NCBI RefSeq assembly: GCF_004329815.1 | Contig: NZ_SJPE01000009.1 | Coordinates: forward strand, 1 to 64,000 | DNA from: Flavobacterium silvisoli | Lineage (GTDB): Bacteria > Bacteroidota > Bacteroidia > Flavobacteriales > Flavobacteriaceae | Length of the DNA: 64,000 nucleotides | Direction: 5' to 3' | Shown: piece after piece, positions 55,291 to 63,558 of the stretch | Layout of the letters: every line of letters begins with the position of its first letter | Numbering within the stretch: the stretch's first letter is position 1 | Notes under the pieces: model-generated | The model's input: the letters and a program-made list of their open reading frames with translations, nothing else | Databases searched by the model: none | Told to the model about the DNA's origin: nothing | Position numbers and translations under genes: made by a program

Positions 55291-56184
55291 TTAGTTGTTT
55301 TCTCTTTTGACATCGCTTGGGGAGTAGTTGTATTTTTTCTTGAATGCTTTGGAAAACGTAGGATAGTCGTTGAAACCGCTCATGAAAGCGATTTCTTTTA
55401 GTGGGAAGTCAGTTTTTTGGATGAGGTAGTGGCCTTTTTTCAGGCGTTCGTTGGTATAGCATTGGTAGATGCTGGTGTTGTAGTAGTGGCGGAAGCCTCT
55501 TTTGATTTTCAATTCGTTGGTCCCGAACAGGAGTGCCAATTGTTTGGCTGACGGCATGGGCTCTTCGAGGTGTTCTTTGATGTATTCGTAGATGCTTTGC
55601 ATGATGGCTGCATCGGACTTGCGGGGTTTTATGGATTGTATGTTGTTGCCGTCTGCCATCAAGTCCTCAAGAATTGTAGTTACCGAGGAGACTATTATTT
55701 TGCTGCTGTAGTGGTGTTTGGCGATGGTGCAATGACAGGGGAGAACTTTGTGCTGCGCAGTGTGAAATAACAGCAGGGCAGTGGATTCGTAAACACTGTT
55801 GGCTTTGAGCTCGGTTTCTAATTGGCTCCAGAGTGCCAGAGTGGTTTGCTGTAACAGAGTGGTGATATTGGTGGTGATGAGTTGAGCCGGTGGGTATTCT
55901 AAGAGTTTGGGAACGGCACTGCTGAAGCTTTTGATGTTGTGCTGTTCATCGAGTTCGAGGGTGAACTGTACAAGGTTTTGATAGTTGTATACCGGGTTTA
56001 CGTGCCCTAACATGTCGATGGTGTTTTGCAGGCTGGTGGCGAAGGCGTTTAGTTTGTTGATTAAGGTTTCGACTTCTTTATTTTCTACTTGAGGCACTAA
56101 CCGGAACGAAAGATTCCCCGTTGCCAGTTCAAACAGCATTTGGTAGATGTTTTTAATATGGATATGGAAGGGTTGTTCCTGCAT
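55291..56184 (-). CDS. AraC-family regulator with HAMP-like N-terminus (297 aa)
   Basis: ATG 56184 (MQEQPFHIHIKNIYQMLFEL) is preferred to a TTG eight codons earlier. Residues about 20-60 (ATGNLSFRLVPQ, VETLINKLNAFATSLQN) resemble a HAMP helix-linker-helix, followed by a PAS-like region (about 65-180). The C-terminal AraC domain (about 195-297) has two HTHs: AKQLALLFGTNELKIKRGFR and LKEIAFMSGFNDYPTFSKAF, ending KYNYSPSDVKRENN. It has no membrane segment, so it is a cytoplasmic sensor. Placed upstream of the MauE-DUF6520 genes on the same strand, it probably regulates them and perhaps the SusCD operon. Confidence 0.85.
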   Translation of the reverse strand: MQEQPFHIHIKNIYQMLFELATGNLSFRLVPQVENKEVETLINKLNAFATSLQNTIDMLGHVNPVYNYQNLVQFTLELDEQHNIKSFSSAVPKLLEYPPAQLITTNITTLLQQTTLALWSQLETELKANSVYESTALLLFHTAQHKVLPCHCTIAKHHYSSKIIVSSVTTILEDLMADGNNIQSIKPRKSDAAIMQSIYEYIKEHLEEPMPSAKQLALLFGTNELKIKRGFRHYYNTSIYQCYTNERLKKGHYLIQKTDFPLKEIAFMSGFNDYPTFSKAFKKKYNYSPSDVKRENN

Positions 56185-56295
56185 TACGAGTAGTACTGAA
56201 GGGAACAAAGCTATAGGATTGGGATTGCGGAATCAAATGGTTTGGTGTTGGATTCGGGAATTTAGGAGGGGATTTGGGGGCTTGCATCTTTACCT

Positions 56296-56424
56296 TTGAT
56301 CCTTCCCTTCAATCCTTCGGCAGGCTCAGGACAGGCAGGCTCAGTGTAAACTGAGCTCAGGATAGGCAGGCTAAGAGAGGCAGGGGAATTGTGAATGATG
56401 CCCTTCGACAGGCTCAGGGTGACA
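56296..56424. repeat. Interspersed CCTTCGGCAGGCTCAGG / TAAACTGAGCTCAGG repeats
   Basis: A compound element like the ones at 19560-19755, followed by CCCTTCGACAGGCTCAGGG and TGACA at 56401-56424. No gene is seen between 56209 and 56542. Confidence 0.75.
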
Positions 56425-56542
56425 GTTGTGGTTTCAGTTGTGTTTTTTGATTTTTTAGGTTAGGGTTGCTCAGGGATGCAATCATTAAATTATTGCAGGC
56501 GTAGAAAAAAGGTAAGCGAAAGAGGAGTCTTTCGCTTTGTTG

Positions 56543-56650
56543 TTGTAATTCAACCCTGACAGGGTTCCAAACCCTTGTAATTTAACCCTGACAGGGTTCC
56601 AAACCTTTGTAATTCAACCCTGACAGGGTTCCAAACCCTGTCAGGGTTTA
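56543..56650. repeat. Three 32-bp tandem repeats with internal palindrome
   Basis: Units begin at 56543, 56575 and 56607 (period exactly 32). Each contains AACCCTGACAGGGTT, an inverted repeat with a one-base centre, and an extra CCCTGTCAGGGTTT follows the last unit. The copies are nearly identical and there are no variable spacers, so it is not a CRISPR array. Hairpins here could terminate transcription from the ridA gene. Confidence 0.9.
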
Positions 56651-56665
56651 TAAAGGGGGGATAGC

Positions 56666-57049
56666 TTATGCTTTAACCGCTATCATGGAGATTTCAACGT
56701 TAACGCCTTTGGGCAGTCCGGCAACCTGAACAGTTTCGCGGGCCGGGGCAGTAGCCTCGTCAAAGTAAGCGCCATACACACTGTTGATGCGGGCAAAATT
56801 GCCCATATCCATGATGAAGATGGTGGTTTTAACCACATGCTCAAAGGTCATATCGGCCGCTGCCAATACGGCTTTCATGTTTTCCATAACCTGACGGGTT
56901 TCGGTTTCAATATCGTCTAAAACCAGTTCCATAGTAACCGGATCCAGAGCAATCTGTCCCGAAGTATAAAGGGTATTCCCTGTCAAAACCGCTTGGTTAT
57001 AAGGCCCGATTGGTGCCGGTGCTTTTTCAGTGTAGATTATTTTTTTCAT
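56666..57049 (-). CDS. ridA: RidA-family enamine/imine deaminase (127 aa)
   Basis: The start at 57049 (MKKIIYTEKAPAPIGPYNQA) matches the family N-terminus; the open frame runs further upstream but has no family resemblance. IGPYNQAV, TLYTSGQIALDP and the end APARETVQVAGLPKGVNVEI, then SMIAVKA, are RidA signatures; the Arg in PARETV binds the substrate carboxylate. RidA hydrolyses reactive 2-aminoacrylate and related imines formed by PLP enzymes. Usual length. It lies 78 bp downstream of lptD on the same strand, an order I recall from flavobacteria. Confidence 0.95.
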   Translation of the reverse strand: MKKIIYTEKAPAPIGPYNQAVLTGNTLYTSGQIALDPVTMELVLDDIETETRQVMENMKAVLAAADMTFEHVVKTTIFIMDMGNFARINSVYGAYFDEATAPARETVQVAGLPKGVNVEISMIAVKA

Positions 57050-57127
57050 GAGTTGTTGGTTGATGGTTGATGGTTGTTCGTCTATTATCTGAAAGTCTGT
57101 TATCTGAAATCTGCCTTCCACCTTCCG

Positions 57128-59788
57128 CTATCTTAAACTCCTATCCGCCTGGCTGCGTTTGTCCCACTTGATGTCGCTCAGTACGCCCGACTTGATACCG
57201 ATGAAGAAACTCCAGTACGACTGTCCGAAGGGTACCCAGCTGAAATCCATGCGCCAGCTGTCGAGGTCGCGTTCAAAGCGGAATTGGGTGAAAGTGACTC
57301 CTTTTTGCACAAAGTCATACCCGGTAGAGACCCCGGCTTTCCACTTGGGTGCCAAATCGGTATTCATGGAGACCATCAGGGAGTTTCCGGAGATTTTCTT
57401 TTCGCGGTTGTTGTTCGAATAGGTTAGGGAGTAGGCCATGGTCATGTCGAACGGCAGCTTGTAGTTGAAGAATTCCGAGGCGGTTTCTTTTTCTTCACCC
57501 TCATCGGTAAACTGGCTTTGGCGGCGGTCGCTCAGGTCGGTATTGGTCCCGAATAAGTCGTCTTCACGCCCTCCGTTTCGTTTACCTTGGGTGTTGGTTT
57601 TTTCTTTGCTTTCGCCCCGGCTCGAGAACGAATAGTTTACCGTCATGTTGGCGCTGGTCATGCGGAACAGGCTGCCGCCGTTGTCGATGTTCCAGGTATT
57701 GATGCGTTTCCCCGCATTGTTGATGGCGTACGGGTCGAGGGTGGTGGCAAAGTTGACGTTCATTTTTTGGTTAAAAAATGCCGTTCCGCCGCTCACACGC
57801 ATCGGAGCCCATCGCAGAGAGTCTGCTGTAATATCGTAGCTGGTGGAAAAGTTCAGGTTGTTGAGCAGCATGACCTTTTTCGGTTCGGTTTTGGTGGGGT
57901 CTTTATCGGTTACTTTGGCCTCGAAGGAGTTGCTGAGGTTGAAGCCCAAGACATTAGACATGCTTTTTCCGGGTGCTCCGAAAATACCGTTGTCAAAACG
58001 GGTGTATTCTTTGCGCATAGTGCCGCTGCCGTCGGGGTCATAGGTGTCGTAATACTGCGAAAAACTAGGAGTGTAGCTGTAGGAAACGGAGGGGCGCACC
58101 AGGTGGCGGATGGCCTGTATTTTCTTTTTGTCGCCAAAATTGAACGTACCGTAGATGGTGGTTCCCAAGCTGGTGTTGAACGAGTAGGTGCGGAAGGCAT
58201 CAAAGCCGGGTACTTCGGTATCGACTACTTTGTTTTGGGCGGCTACAAATTGTTTGGTGATGGTTTTAAAATACCACACTTCGTTGTAGTTTACGGAGCT
58301 GGTGGCACTGAAGTACTTGAACAGTTTGAAGTTGGTACTCAGCGGAATGCTGTGCTGGAAACCGATTTTGGCATCGCGGAACATCTCTTTTTTGAAGAAG
58401 AGCGAATCTTTGGTGGCTATGCGGTTTTCTCCGCGCACGGTATATTGGAGGTTGATGTTTTTGAAAAAGCCTTTTTTCACGCCGTCTTTGGGGGCAAAAG
58501 GATAGAGCCTGTCAACGCTGACCTGCAGGGTAGGCAGGGTCATGTTGATGTCTTCGGTATTGGTGTTTTGCGAGTGGGTGGCCGTGAGTGACATGTTGAC
58601 CTGGGGCACCGAGTTGAACGTCTTGGAATAGGAAATGGAAGAGCTCAAGGTGTTGTTTAAGCGCGACCCTACATTGACCTGGTTGATGGAGTTGATGTAG
58701 TACTTGCTGCTTCCGAGGTTTACCGAAGCCGAGAACCGCGAGTTGGGGTTTGATTTGGCATCTTTGGCGTGCGACCACTGGATGTTGTAAATGTTGGTTC
58801 GGGCATAGTCGGGGTAGCCGCGCTCGCTGGTGATGAGGTTCTCAAAACGGATGTTGACGTTTCCGTTGAACTTGTATTTCTTGGCGTAGGAAGATTCGAA
58901 GCGCATGGCGTAACTCCCGTTGGTGTAGTAATCCCCCAGTATGGCCAAATCGTAATGGTCGCTCAGGGCAAAATAATACCCGCCGTTTTGCAGGGAAAAT
59001 CCGCGTACGTTGCTGTCGTTGTAAGAAGGAATAATCAGACCCGAGCGGCTTTTTTCGGTCATGGGAAAAAAGGCAAAGGGCAGGGCCAAAGGCGTGGGCA
59101 CGTCGGCAATGACCATGTTGGTGAGTCCTACGACTACTTTTTTACCGGGTACCAGTTTTACGCGGCTGGCCTGAAAGTAATATTCGGGGTTGTCTATATC
59201 TTTAGCGGTGGTAAAACGCGCTTTTTTGAGGAAGTAGACCGAGTCGTTTTCTTTTTTGGAAATTTCCGATTTTACGTTCATTTCGCCTTGCTTGGTTCGG
59301 GAATTCCACACCAATGCTTTTTTGGTTTTGTAGTTGAAACGAATAGAATCGGGCTCTACCTGATTGTCGCCCTGTTTGAAGATAGGGGCTTGGGTGTAAG
59401 CTCCGGTAGAATCTTTGATGCGCCCGGCATACACTTCGTTTTTCTGGTAGTCAAAAACGATGATGCCCGACTTGAGTTCGATGTCCTGATAGTACAGTTC
59501 TGCTTTGTCGTATAGGGTGACCAGTTTCTTTTTCTGGTCGATTTTGGCGTATTTATCGGCTTTGTATTTTACTTTGCCGTCGAGCAGTGCTTTTTTCTTT
59601 TTGAGCGAATCGCCGCTGATGACTTTTACCGGCTTTTCGGTCAGCTCGGGCTGGGTTTCTGGGCTAGTGGTTTGATTTTTAGCCGGAAACGATTTTTCTT
59701 TAGGCCTGCCTTCCTGTGCGTATGTTTTTGCGCCTCCCAATGTTAGGAAGATTGTTAAAAAAACGATATAAAATAAGTTTCTTTGCAA
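57128..59788 (-). CDS. LptD-like LPS-assembly outer membrane protein (886 aa)
   Basis: TTG 59788 gives MQRNLFYIVFLTIFLTLGGA, a clean signal peptide. The longer frame from TTG 59848 would begin inside or upstream of a promoter box (TAAGTTTG, 59843-59836 on the minus strand). The mature protein has an OstA/LptA-like beta domain (about 55-200: VKYKADKYAKIDQKKKLVTL, YDKAELYYQD) and a long LptD barrel with GLIIPSYNDSNVRGFSLQNG and GGYYFALSDHYDL. It inserts lipopolysaccharide into the outer leaflet. The length suits flavobacterial LptD, which lacks the proteobacterial plug layout. Noticeably GC-richer than the accessory region. Confidence 0.85.
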   Translation of the reverse strand: MQRNLFYIVFLTIFLTLGGAKTYAQEGRPKEKSFPAKNQTTSPETQPELTEKPVKVISGDSLKKKKALLDGKVKYKADKYAKIDQKKKLVTLYDKAELYYQDIELKSGIIVFDYQKNEVYAGRIKDSTGAYTQAPIFKQGDNQVEPDSIRFNYKTKKALVWNSRTKQGEMNVKSEISKKENDSVYFLKKARFTTAKDIDNPEYYFQASRVKLVPGKKVVVGLTNMVIADVPTPLALPFAFFPMTEKSRSGLIIPSYNDSNVRGFSLQNGGYYFALSDHYDLAILGDYYTNGSYAMRFESSYAKKYKFNGNVNIRFENLITSERGYPDYARTNIYNIQWSHAKDAKSNPNSRFSASVNLGSSKYYINSINQVNVGSRLNNTLSSSISYSKTFNSVPQVNMSLTATHSQNTNTEDINMTLPTLQVSVDRLYPFAPKDGVKKGFFKNINLQYTVRGENRIATKDSLFFKKEMFRDAKIGFQHSIPLSTNFKLFKYFSATSSVNYNEVWYFKTITKQFVAAQNKVVDTEVPGFDAFRTYSFNTSLGTTIYGTFNFGDKKKIQAIRHLVRPSVSYSYTPSFSQYYDTYDPDGSGTMRKEYTRFDNGIFGAPGKSMSNVLGFNLSNSFEAKVTDKDPTKTEPKKVMLLNNLNFSTSYDITADSLRWAPMRVSGGTAFFNQKMNVNFATTLDPYAINNAGKRINTWNIDNGGSLFRMTSANMTVNYSFSSRGESKEKTNTQGKRNGGREDDLFGTNTDLSDRRQSQFTDEGEEKETASEFFNYKLPFDMTMAYSLTYSNNNREKKISGNSLMVSMNTDLAPKWKAGVSTGYDFVQKGVTFTQFRFERDLDSWRMDFSWVPFGQSYWSFFIGIKSGVLSDIKWDKRSQADRSLR

Positions 59789-59835
59789 AGGTTTAATACT
59801 ATTTTTGTAGAAATATGGCTTGGTTTTTGACGCGG

Positions 59836-59843
59836 CAAACTTA
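59836..59843 (-). promoter_or_regulatory. Promoter -7 box of lptD
   Basis: TAAGTTTG on the minus strand fits TAnnTTTG and lies 48 bp before the chosen TTG start; the -33 element is weak. Confidence 0.5.
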
Positions 59844-59922
59844 AACAATATTTTCGGTCAAAAATAACGAAATATTAGATTTATAACCTTTCGGTTTTAA
59901 TTATAATTAACTTTTAGATTCT

Positions 59923-61119
59923 ATGGAAATTACAAAGTACAGCAAAGTTCTTTTGGGTATGGCATTGTTCGGGCTCAGCCTGAATGCGTTTGGGCAATCA
60001 AAATTCAAAGTGGCTTTGGATGCAGGTCACGGAGATCACGATTACGGGGCCATCCGTATGCCTTACATAGAAAAAAACATCACGCTGGCCGTGGTGCTGA
60101 AAGTGGGCAGGCTCTTAGAGAAAAATCCGGGTATTGATGTTATCTACACCCGCAAGACGGATCAGTTTATTGATTTGGTGGAACGCGCCAACATTGCCAA
60201 CCGCGCCAATGCGGATATTTTTGTCTCGATTCACTGTAATGCCAATGTGAATACGGCGGCTTCGGGTTCGGAGACTTATGTGATGGGGATGTCCAAAAAC
60301 GCGTCTAACCTCGAAGCGGCGAAGCGCGAGAACTCCGTTATTACGTTAGAGAAAGACTACAAACAAAAATACGAGGGCTTTGACCCGAAATCGCCGGAAT
60401 CTTTTGGTGCCATGGTGTTGTCGCAGGAGTTGTACCTGGACCAGAGTATTGCTTTGGCGGGTAAAATTCAGAATCACTTTATAGACGATTTGGGCAAGAA
60501 AAGCCGCGGGGTAAAACAGGCTCCGTACATGGTGTTGCACAAAGCCTATATGCCCAGAGTACTGATTGAAATGGGGTTTATTTCCAATCCGGCCGAAGGG
60601 GCTAAGTTAGACTCCGAGGAAGGGCAGCAGGAAATTGCCGAGGCCATTGCCAATGCCATCATCAACTATAAAAAAGAATATTTCGGTACCGGAGCGGCTG
60701 ACGAAATCATCAAGCCTTCTCAGCGATTGGAGAAAGAAAAAGGCGGTAAAACGGTGGATACCACCACGGCACCTAAAGCAACAGCCAAGCAACCGGAAGT
60801 AAAAAAACCGGAAGTGAAAAAGCCCGAACCTAAAGAAGAACCTAAGACCGAAGCCGCTACCGGAGTGGCGACGTTTAAAGTGCAGTTGTCGGCCAGCGGT
60901 AAAAAAATTGAGCCGGTAGCCAGCAACTTTAAAGGGCTGAATGCTATATCGGTAACTTCGGAAGGAGCCTTGTTCAAATACATGTACGGCGATACCGGCA
61001 GCTATGAAGAAGCTAAGAAGTTGTTGGCGGAAGCCAAGGGCAAAGGGTTTACTTCGGCTTTTATCATTGCCTTCAAAAACGGCAAAAAAGTTTCGGTACA
61101 GGAAGCATTAAAGCAATAA
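59923..61119 (+). CDS. N-acetylmuramoyl-L-alanine amidase (Amidase_3 type, 398 aa)
   Basis: Signal peptide MEITKYSKVLLGMALFGLSL. The Amidase_3 zinc site is visible: His36 in ALDAGHGDHD, Glu50 in PYIEKNI, His104 in SIHCNAN, and catalytic Glu216 in VLIEMGFISNP. It cuts the bond between MurNAc and the peptide stem during cell separation. A repetitive linker (about 275-310, KQPEVKKPEVKKPEPKEEPK) leads to a C-terminal SPOR-like domain (about 315-398, FKVQLSASGKK, ALFKYMYGDTGSYEEAKKLL), which would target septal glycan. It is divergent from lptD. An MCE-type gene follows on the same strand. Confidence 0.9.
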   Translation: MEITKYSKVLLGMALFGLSLNAFGQSKFKVALDAGHGDHDYGAIRMPYIEKNITLAVVLKVGRLLEKNPGIDVIYTRKTDQFIDLVERANIANRANADIFVSIHCNANVNTAASGSETYVMGMSKNASNLEAAKRENSVITLEKDYKQKYEGFDPKSPESFGAMVLSQELYLDQSIALAGKIQNHFIDDLGKKSRGVKQAPYMVLHKAYMPRVLIEMGFISNPAEGAKLDSEEGQQEIAEAIANAIINYKKEYFGTGAADEIIKPSQRLEKEKGGKTVDTTTAPKATAKQPEVKKPEVKKPEPKEEPKTEAATGVATFKVQLSASGKKIEPVASNFKGLNAISVTSEGALFKYMYGDTGSYEEAKKLLAEAKGKGFTSAFIIAFKNGKKVSVQEALKQ

Positions 61120-61144
61120 TGACAAAGAGTTTAGGATTTTATTT

Positions 61145-61152
61145 TAACTTTG
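61145..61152 (+). promoter_or_regulatory. Promoter -7 box before the MCE gene
   Basis: TAACTTTG, an exact TAnnTTTG match, 18 bp before the TTG at 61171. It covers the alternative TTG at 61150, arguing against that start. Confidence 0.55.
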
Positions 61153-61170
61153 CCCAAAAAACAATTGACA

Positions 61171-62127
61171 TTGAAAATCACTAGAGAGATTAAGACGGCG
61201 ATACTGGTTATTGCTTCTATTTTATTATTTATTTGGGGGTACAGTTTCTTAAAAGGAAGAGATTTGTTTGCGAACTACAAAACGTTCTATGTGCAGTACG
61301 ACAATGTAGAAGGGCTTCAGAGTTCGGCACCTATTACCATAAACGGACTGGTAGTAGGGAAAGTGACCAAAATAGATTTTCTGGATCGTACCGGAAAGAT
61401 AAGAGTAGAGCTGCAGATTAAATCTGATTTTCCGTTTTCGAAATCGAGTGTGGCTTCTATCTATGAACCGGGACTGATTGGCGGGAAACAAATCATGATT
61501 GTTCCTAATTTTGAAGATCCGTCTGTGGCCGAATCGGGGATGACGCTTAAGGGTGAAAATAAACCGGGACTTACGGCTTTGGTAGCTGAGCGTTTGACAC
61601 CGCTACAGGAAAAAGTAGAGAAAATGGTTGTATCGGCTGATGAGCTGCTGAAAAATGTGAATTCGATATTAGACGCCAAAACAAGCGAGCACCTGAAAAA
61701 CAGCATTGCCAGTTTGGATGCTACTCTGATTGAGTTTAAGGCGGCCTCCCAAAACGTAAACGGTATGTTGGCGGAGAATAAAGGTAAGATTAACAATACC
61801 ATGACCAATTTTGACAAAGCGACGGGTAATTTTGCTAAAATTTCGGATTCGATTGCCAAGATCAATCTGGGAAGTACCGTTAAGAAATTGGAAAAAACAT
61901 TGGCCAGTGTAGATAAAATCATGGCAGATGTACAAGCCGGTAAAGGTACTTTGGGTAAACTGGCTAAAGATGAGGCCCTGTATACCAACTTTACCAAAAC
62001 TTCAAAAGAATTAGAACTGTTGCTGCAGGATTTGCGTTTGAACCCTACGCGTTACATCAATGTTTCGCTCTTCGGAAAGAAAAACAAACCCTACAAAGCA
62101 CCGGTAAACGATACTCTTAAAAAATAA
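61171..62127 (+). CDS. MlaD/MCE-family lipid-transport protein (318 aa)
   Basis: TTG 61171 gives MKITREIKTAILVIASILLF, the usual flavobacterial start of this family, and the promoter box at 61145-61152 excludes the longer frame. A single membrane helix (about 9-27) is followed by an MCE domain (about 35-120: VQYDNVEGLQSSAPITINGL, VVGKVTKIDFL, PGLIGGKQIMI). A long helical tail of heptad character (about 150-290, ADELLKNVNSILDAKTSEHL) is the periplasm-spanning part. It works as the substrate-binding component of an ABC lipid transporter linking inner and outer membranes; the ATPase and permease are not in the window. Confidence 0.85.
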   Translation: MKITREIKTAILVIASILLFIWGYSFLKGRDLFANYKTFYVQYDNVEGLQSSAPITINGLVVGKVTKIDFLDRTGKIRVELQIKSDFPFSKSSVASIYEPGLIGGKQIMIVPNFEDPSVAESGMTLKGENKPGLTALVAERLTPLQEKVEKMVVSADELLKNVNSILDAKTSEHLKNSIASLDATLIEFKAASQNVNGMLAENKGKINNTMTNFDKATGNFAKISDSIAKINLGSTVKKLEKTLASVDKIMADVQAGKGTLGKLAKDEALYTNFTKTSKELELLLQDLRLNPTRYINVSLFGKKNKPYKAPVNDTLKK

Positions 62128-62137
62128 ACAACTAGCC

Positions 62138-63436
62138 ATGATGTATATTGACAACATACTATTTGCCATTCTTCTTACTGCCGGAATTGGTTTTTTTGCC
62201 CGAAACGTGAAAAGGCTTACCCGTAACATTCAATTGGGTCACGATGTAAACCGTTCGGATAATCCTTCGGCCCGTTGGAAAAATATGGCGATGATTGCTT
62301 TGGGGCAGTCAAAAATGGTAAAACGCCCGGTGGCCGGTTTGCTGCACATCATAGTGTATGCCGGATTCATCATCATCAACCTGGAGGTGTTGGAAATCAT
62401 CATCGACGGGCTTTTCGGAACGCACCGTATCTTTTCCTTTTTGGGCGGATTTTACGGGTTTCTGATAGGTTCGTTTGAAGTATTGGCGGTGCTGGTGCTG
62501 GTAGCGGTTATCATTTTCTGGATGCGAAGAAATGTGATTCGCCTGAAGCGATTTGCCAATCCCGATTTGACCGGAGCTCCTAAGCGCGATGCCGATACGA
62601 TTTTGTATTTTGAAATGGTGTTGATGTCGTTGTTCCTGATTATGAATGCTACTGATTTGCATTTTCAGATGCTGAATTCGGGTAATGTAATTTCGCAATA
62701 CCTGACGCCGTTATTTCACAATGCCGATATTGCCATGGTGGAAGCCATTGAGCGTACCGCCTGGTGGCTGCACATTGTTGGGATATTGATTTTCCTAAAC
62801 TATTTGTACTATTCAAAACACCTGCATATTTTATTGGCGTTCCCCAATACCTATTTTGCCGATTTGAATGCCAAAGGCAAGTTTGATAATTTGGAAAGTG
62901 TAACCAAAGAGGTGAAACTGATGATGGACCCTAATGCGGATCCGTTTGCGGCACCACCGGCTGATGCGGCTCCGGTTAAGTTTGGAGCTTCGGATGTACA
63001 GGATTTGAATTGGGTGCAGTTGCTCAACGCTTACACCTGTACCGAGTGCGGTCGTTGTACCTCGTCGTGCCCGGCCAATCAAACCGGTAAAAAACTGTCG
63101 CCGCGCAAGATTATGATGGATACCCGTGACCGTTTGGAAGAAGTGGGCCGCAATATAGATGCCAATAAAGGCGTTTTTGTACCGGATAACAAGTCGTTGT
63201 TGAACGATTACATTACTCCGGAGGAGTTATGGGCCTGTACGTCTTGTAATGCCTGTGTAGAGGAGTGTCCGGTAAACATCAGCCCGTTGTCTATCATTAT
63301 GGATATGAGACGTTACCTGGTGATGGAACAGAGTGCCGCCCCTCAATCGCTGAACGCCATGATGACCAATATTGAAAACAATGGGGCTCCTTGGCAGTAC
63401 AACCAACAGGACCGATTGAACTGGAAAAACGAATAA
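62138..63436 (+). CDS. Membrane-anchored 4Fe-4S dicluster protein (432 aa)
   Basis: The N-terminal half has about five or six membrane helices (IDNILFAILLTAGIGFF, LLHIIVYAGFIIINLEVLEI, FEVLAVLVLVAVIIFW, TAWWLHIVGILIFLNYLYYS), with His residues suitable for haem, as in NarI-like domains. The C-terminal half carries two ferredoxin motifs, CTECGRCTSSCP (about 300-311) and CTSCNACVEECP (about 367-378), each with four cysteines for a 4Fe-4S cluster. This is the electron-transfer subunit type that is usually paired with a CCG-domain Fe-S protein; that partner is not found downstream here, where a HAD gene follows. It starts 10 bp after the MCE gene. Confidence 0.85.
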   Translation: MMYIDNILFAILLTAGIGFFARNVKRLTRNIQLGHDVNRSDNPSARWKNMAMIALGQSKMVKRPVAGLLHIIVYAGFIIINLEVLEIIIDGLFGTHRIFSFLGGFYGFLIGSFEVLAVLVLVAVIIFWMRRNVIRLKRFANPDLTGAPKRDADTILYFEMVLMSLFLIMNATDLHFQMLNSGNVISQYLTPLFHNADIAMVEAIERTAWWLHIVGILIFLNYLYYSKHLHILLAFPNTYFADLNAKGKFDNLESVTKEVKLMMDPNADPFAAPPADAAPVKFGASDVQDLNWVQLLNAYTCTECGRCTSSCPANQTGKKLSPRKIMMDTRDRLEEVGRNIDANKGVFVPDNKSLLNDYITPEELWACTSCNACVEECPVNISPLSIIMDMRRYLVMEQSAAPQSLNAMMTNIENNGAPWQYNQQDRLNWKNE

Positions 63437-63558
63437 GGATTCAACCCCGTTAGTTGAACGATACCTGATAAAGATAAAATTGAATATACAGATGAATTCT
63501 CTTTATGTGAGGCTTGAGAATTTGTCAAATGCATTGGAAAACTCTAAAAAGTACTGAA

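Noticed and set aside
56543..56650. CRISPR array
   Set aside because: The units are near-identical head to tail with no variable spacers and no cas genes.
57587..59515. Long open frames on the plus strand across lptD (334 and 248 codons)
   Set aside because: They lie antisense to a clear LptD gene, with no start context and biased composition caused by the GC-richer opposite strand.
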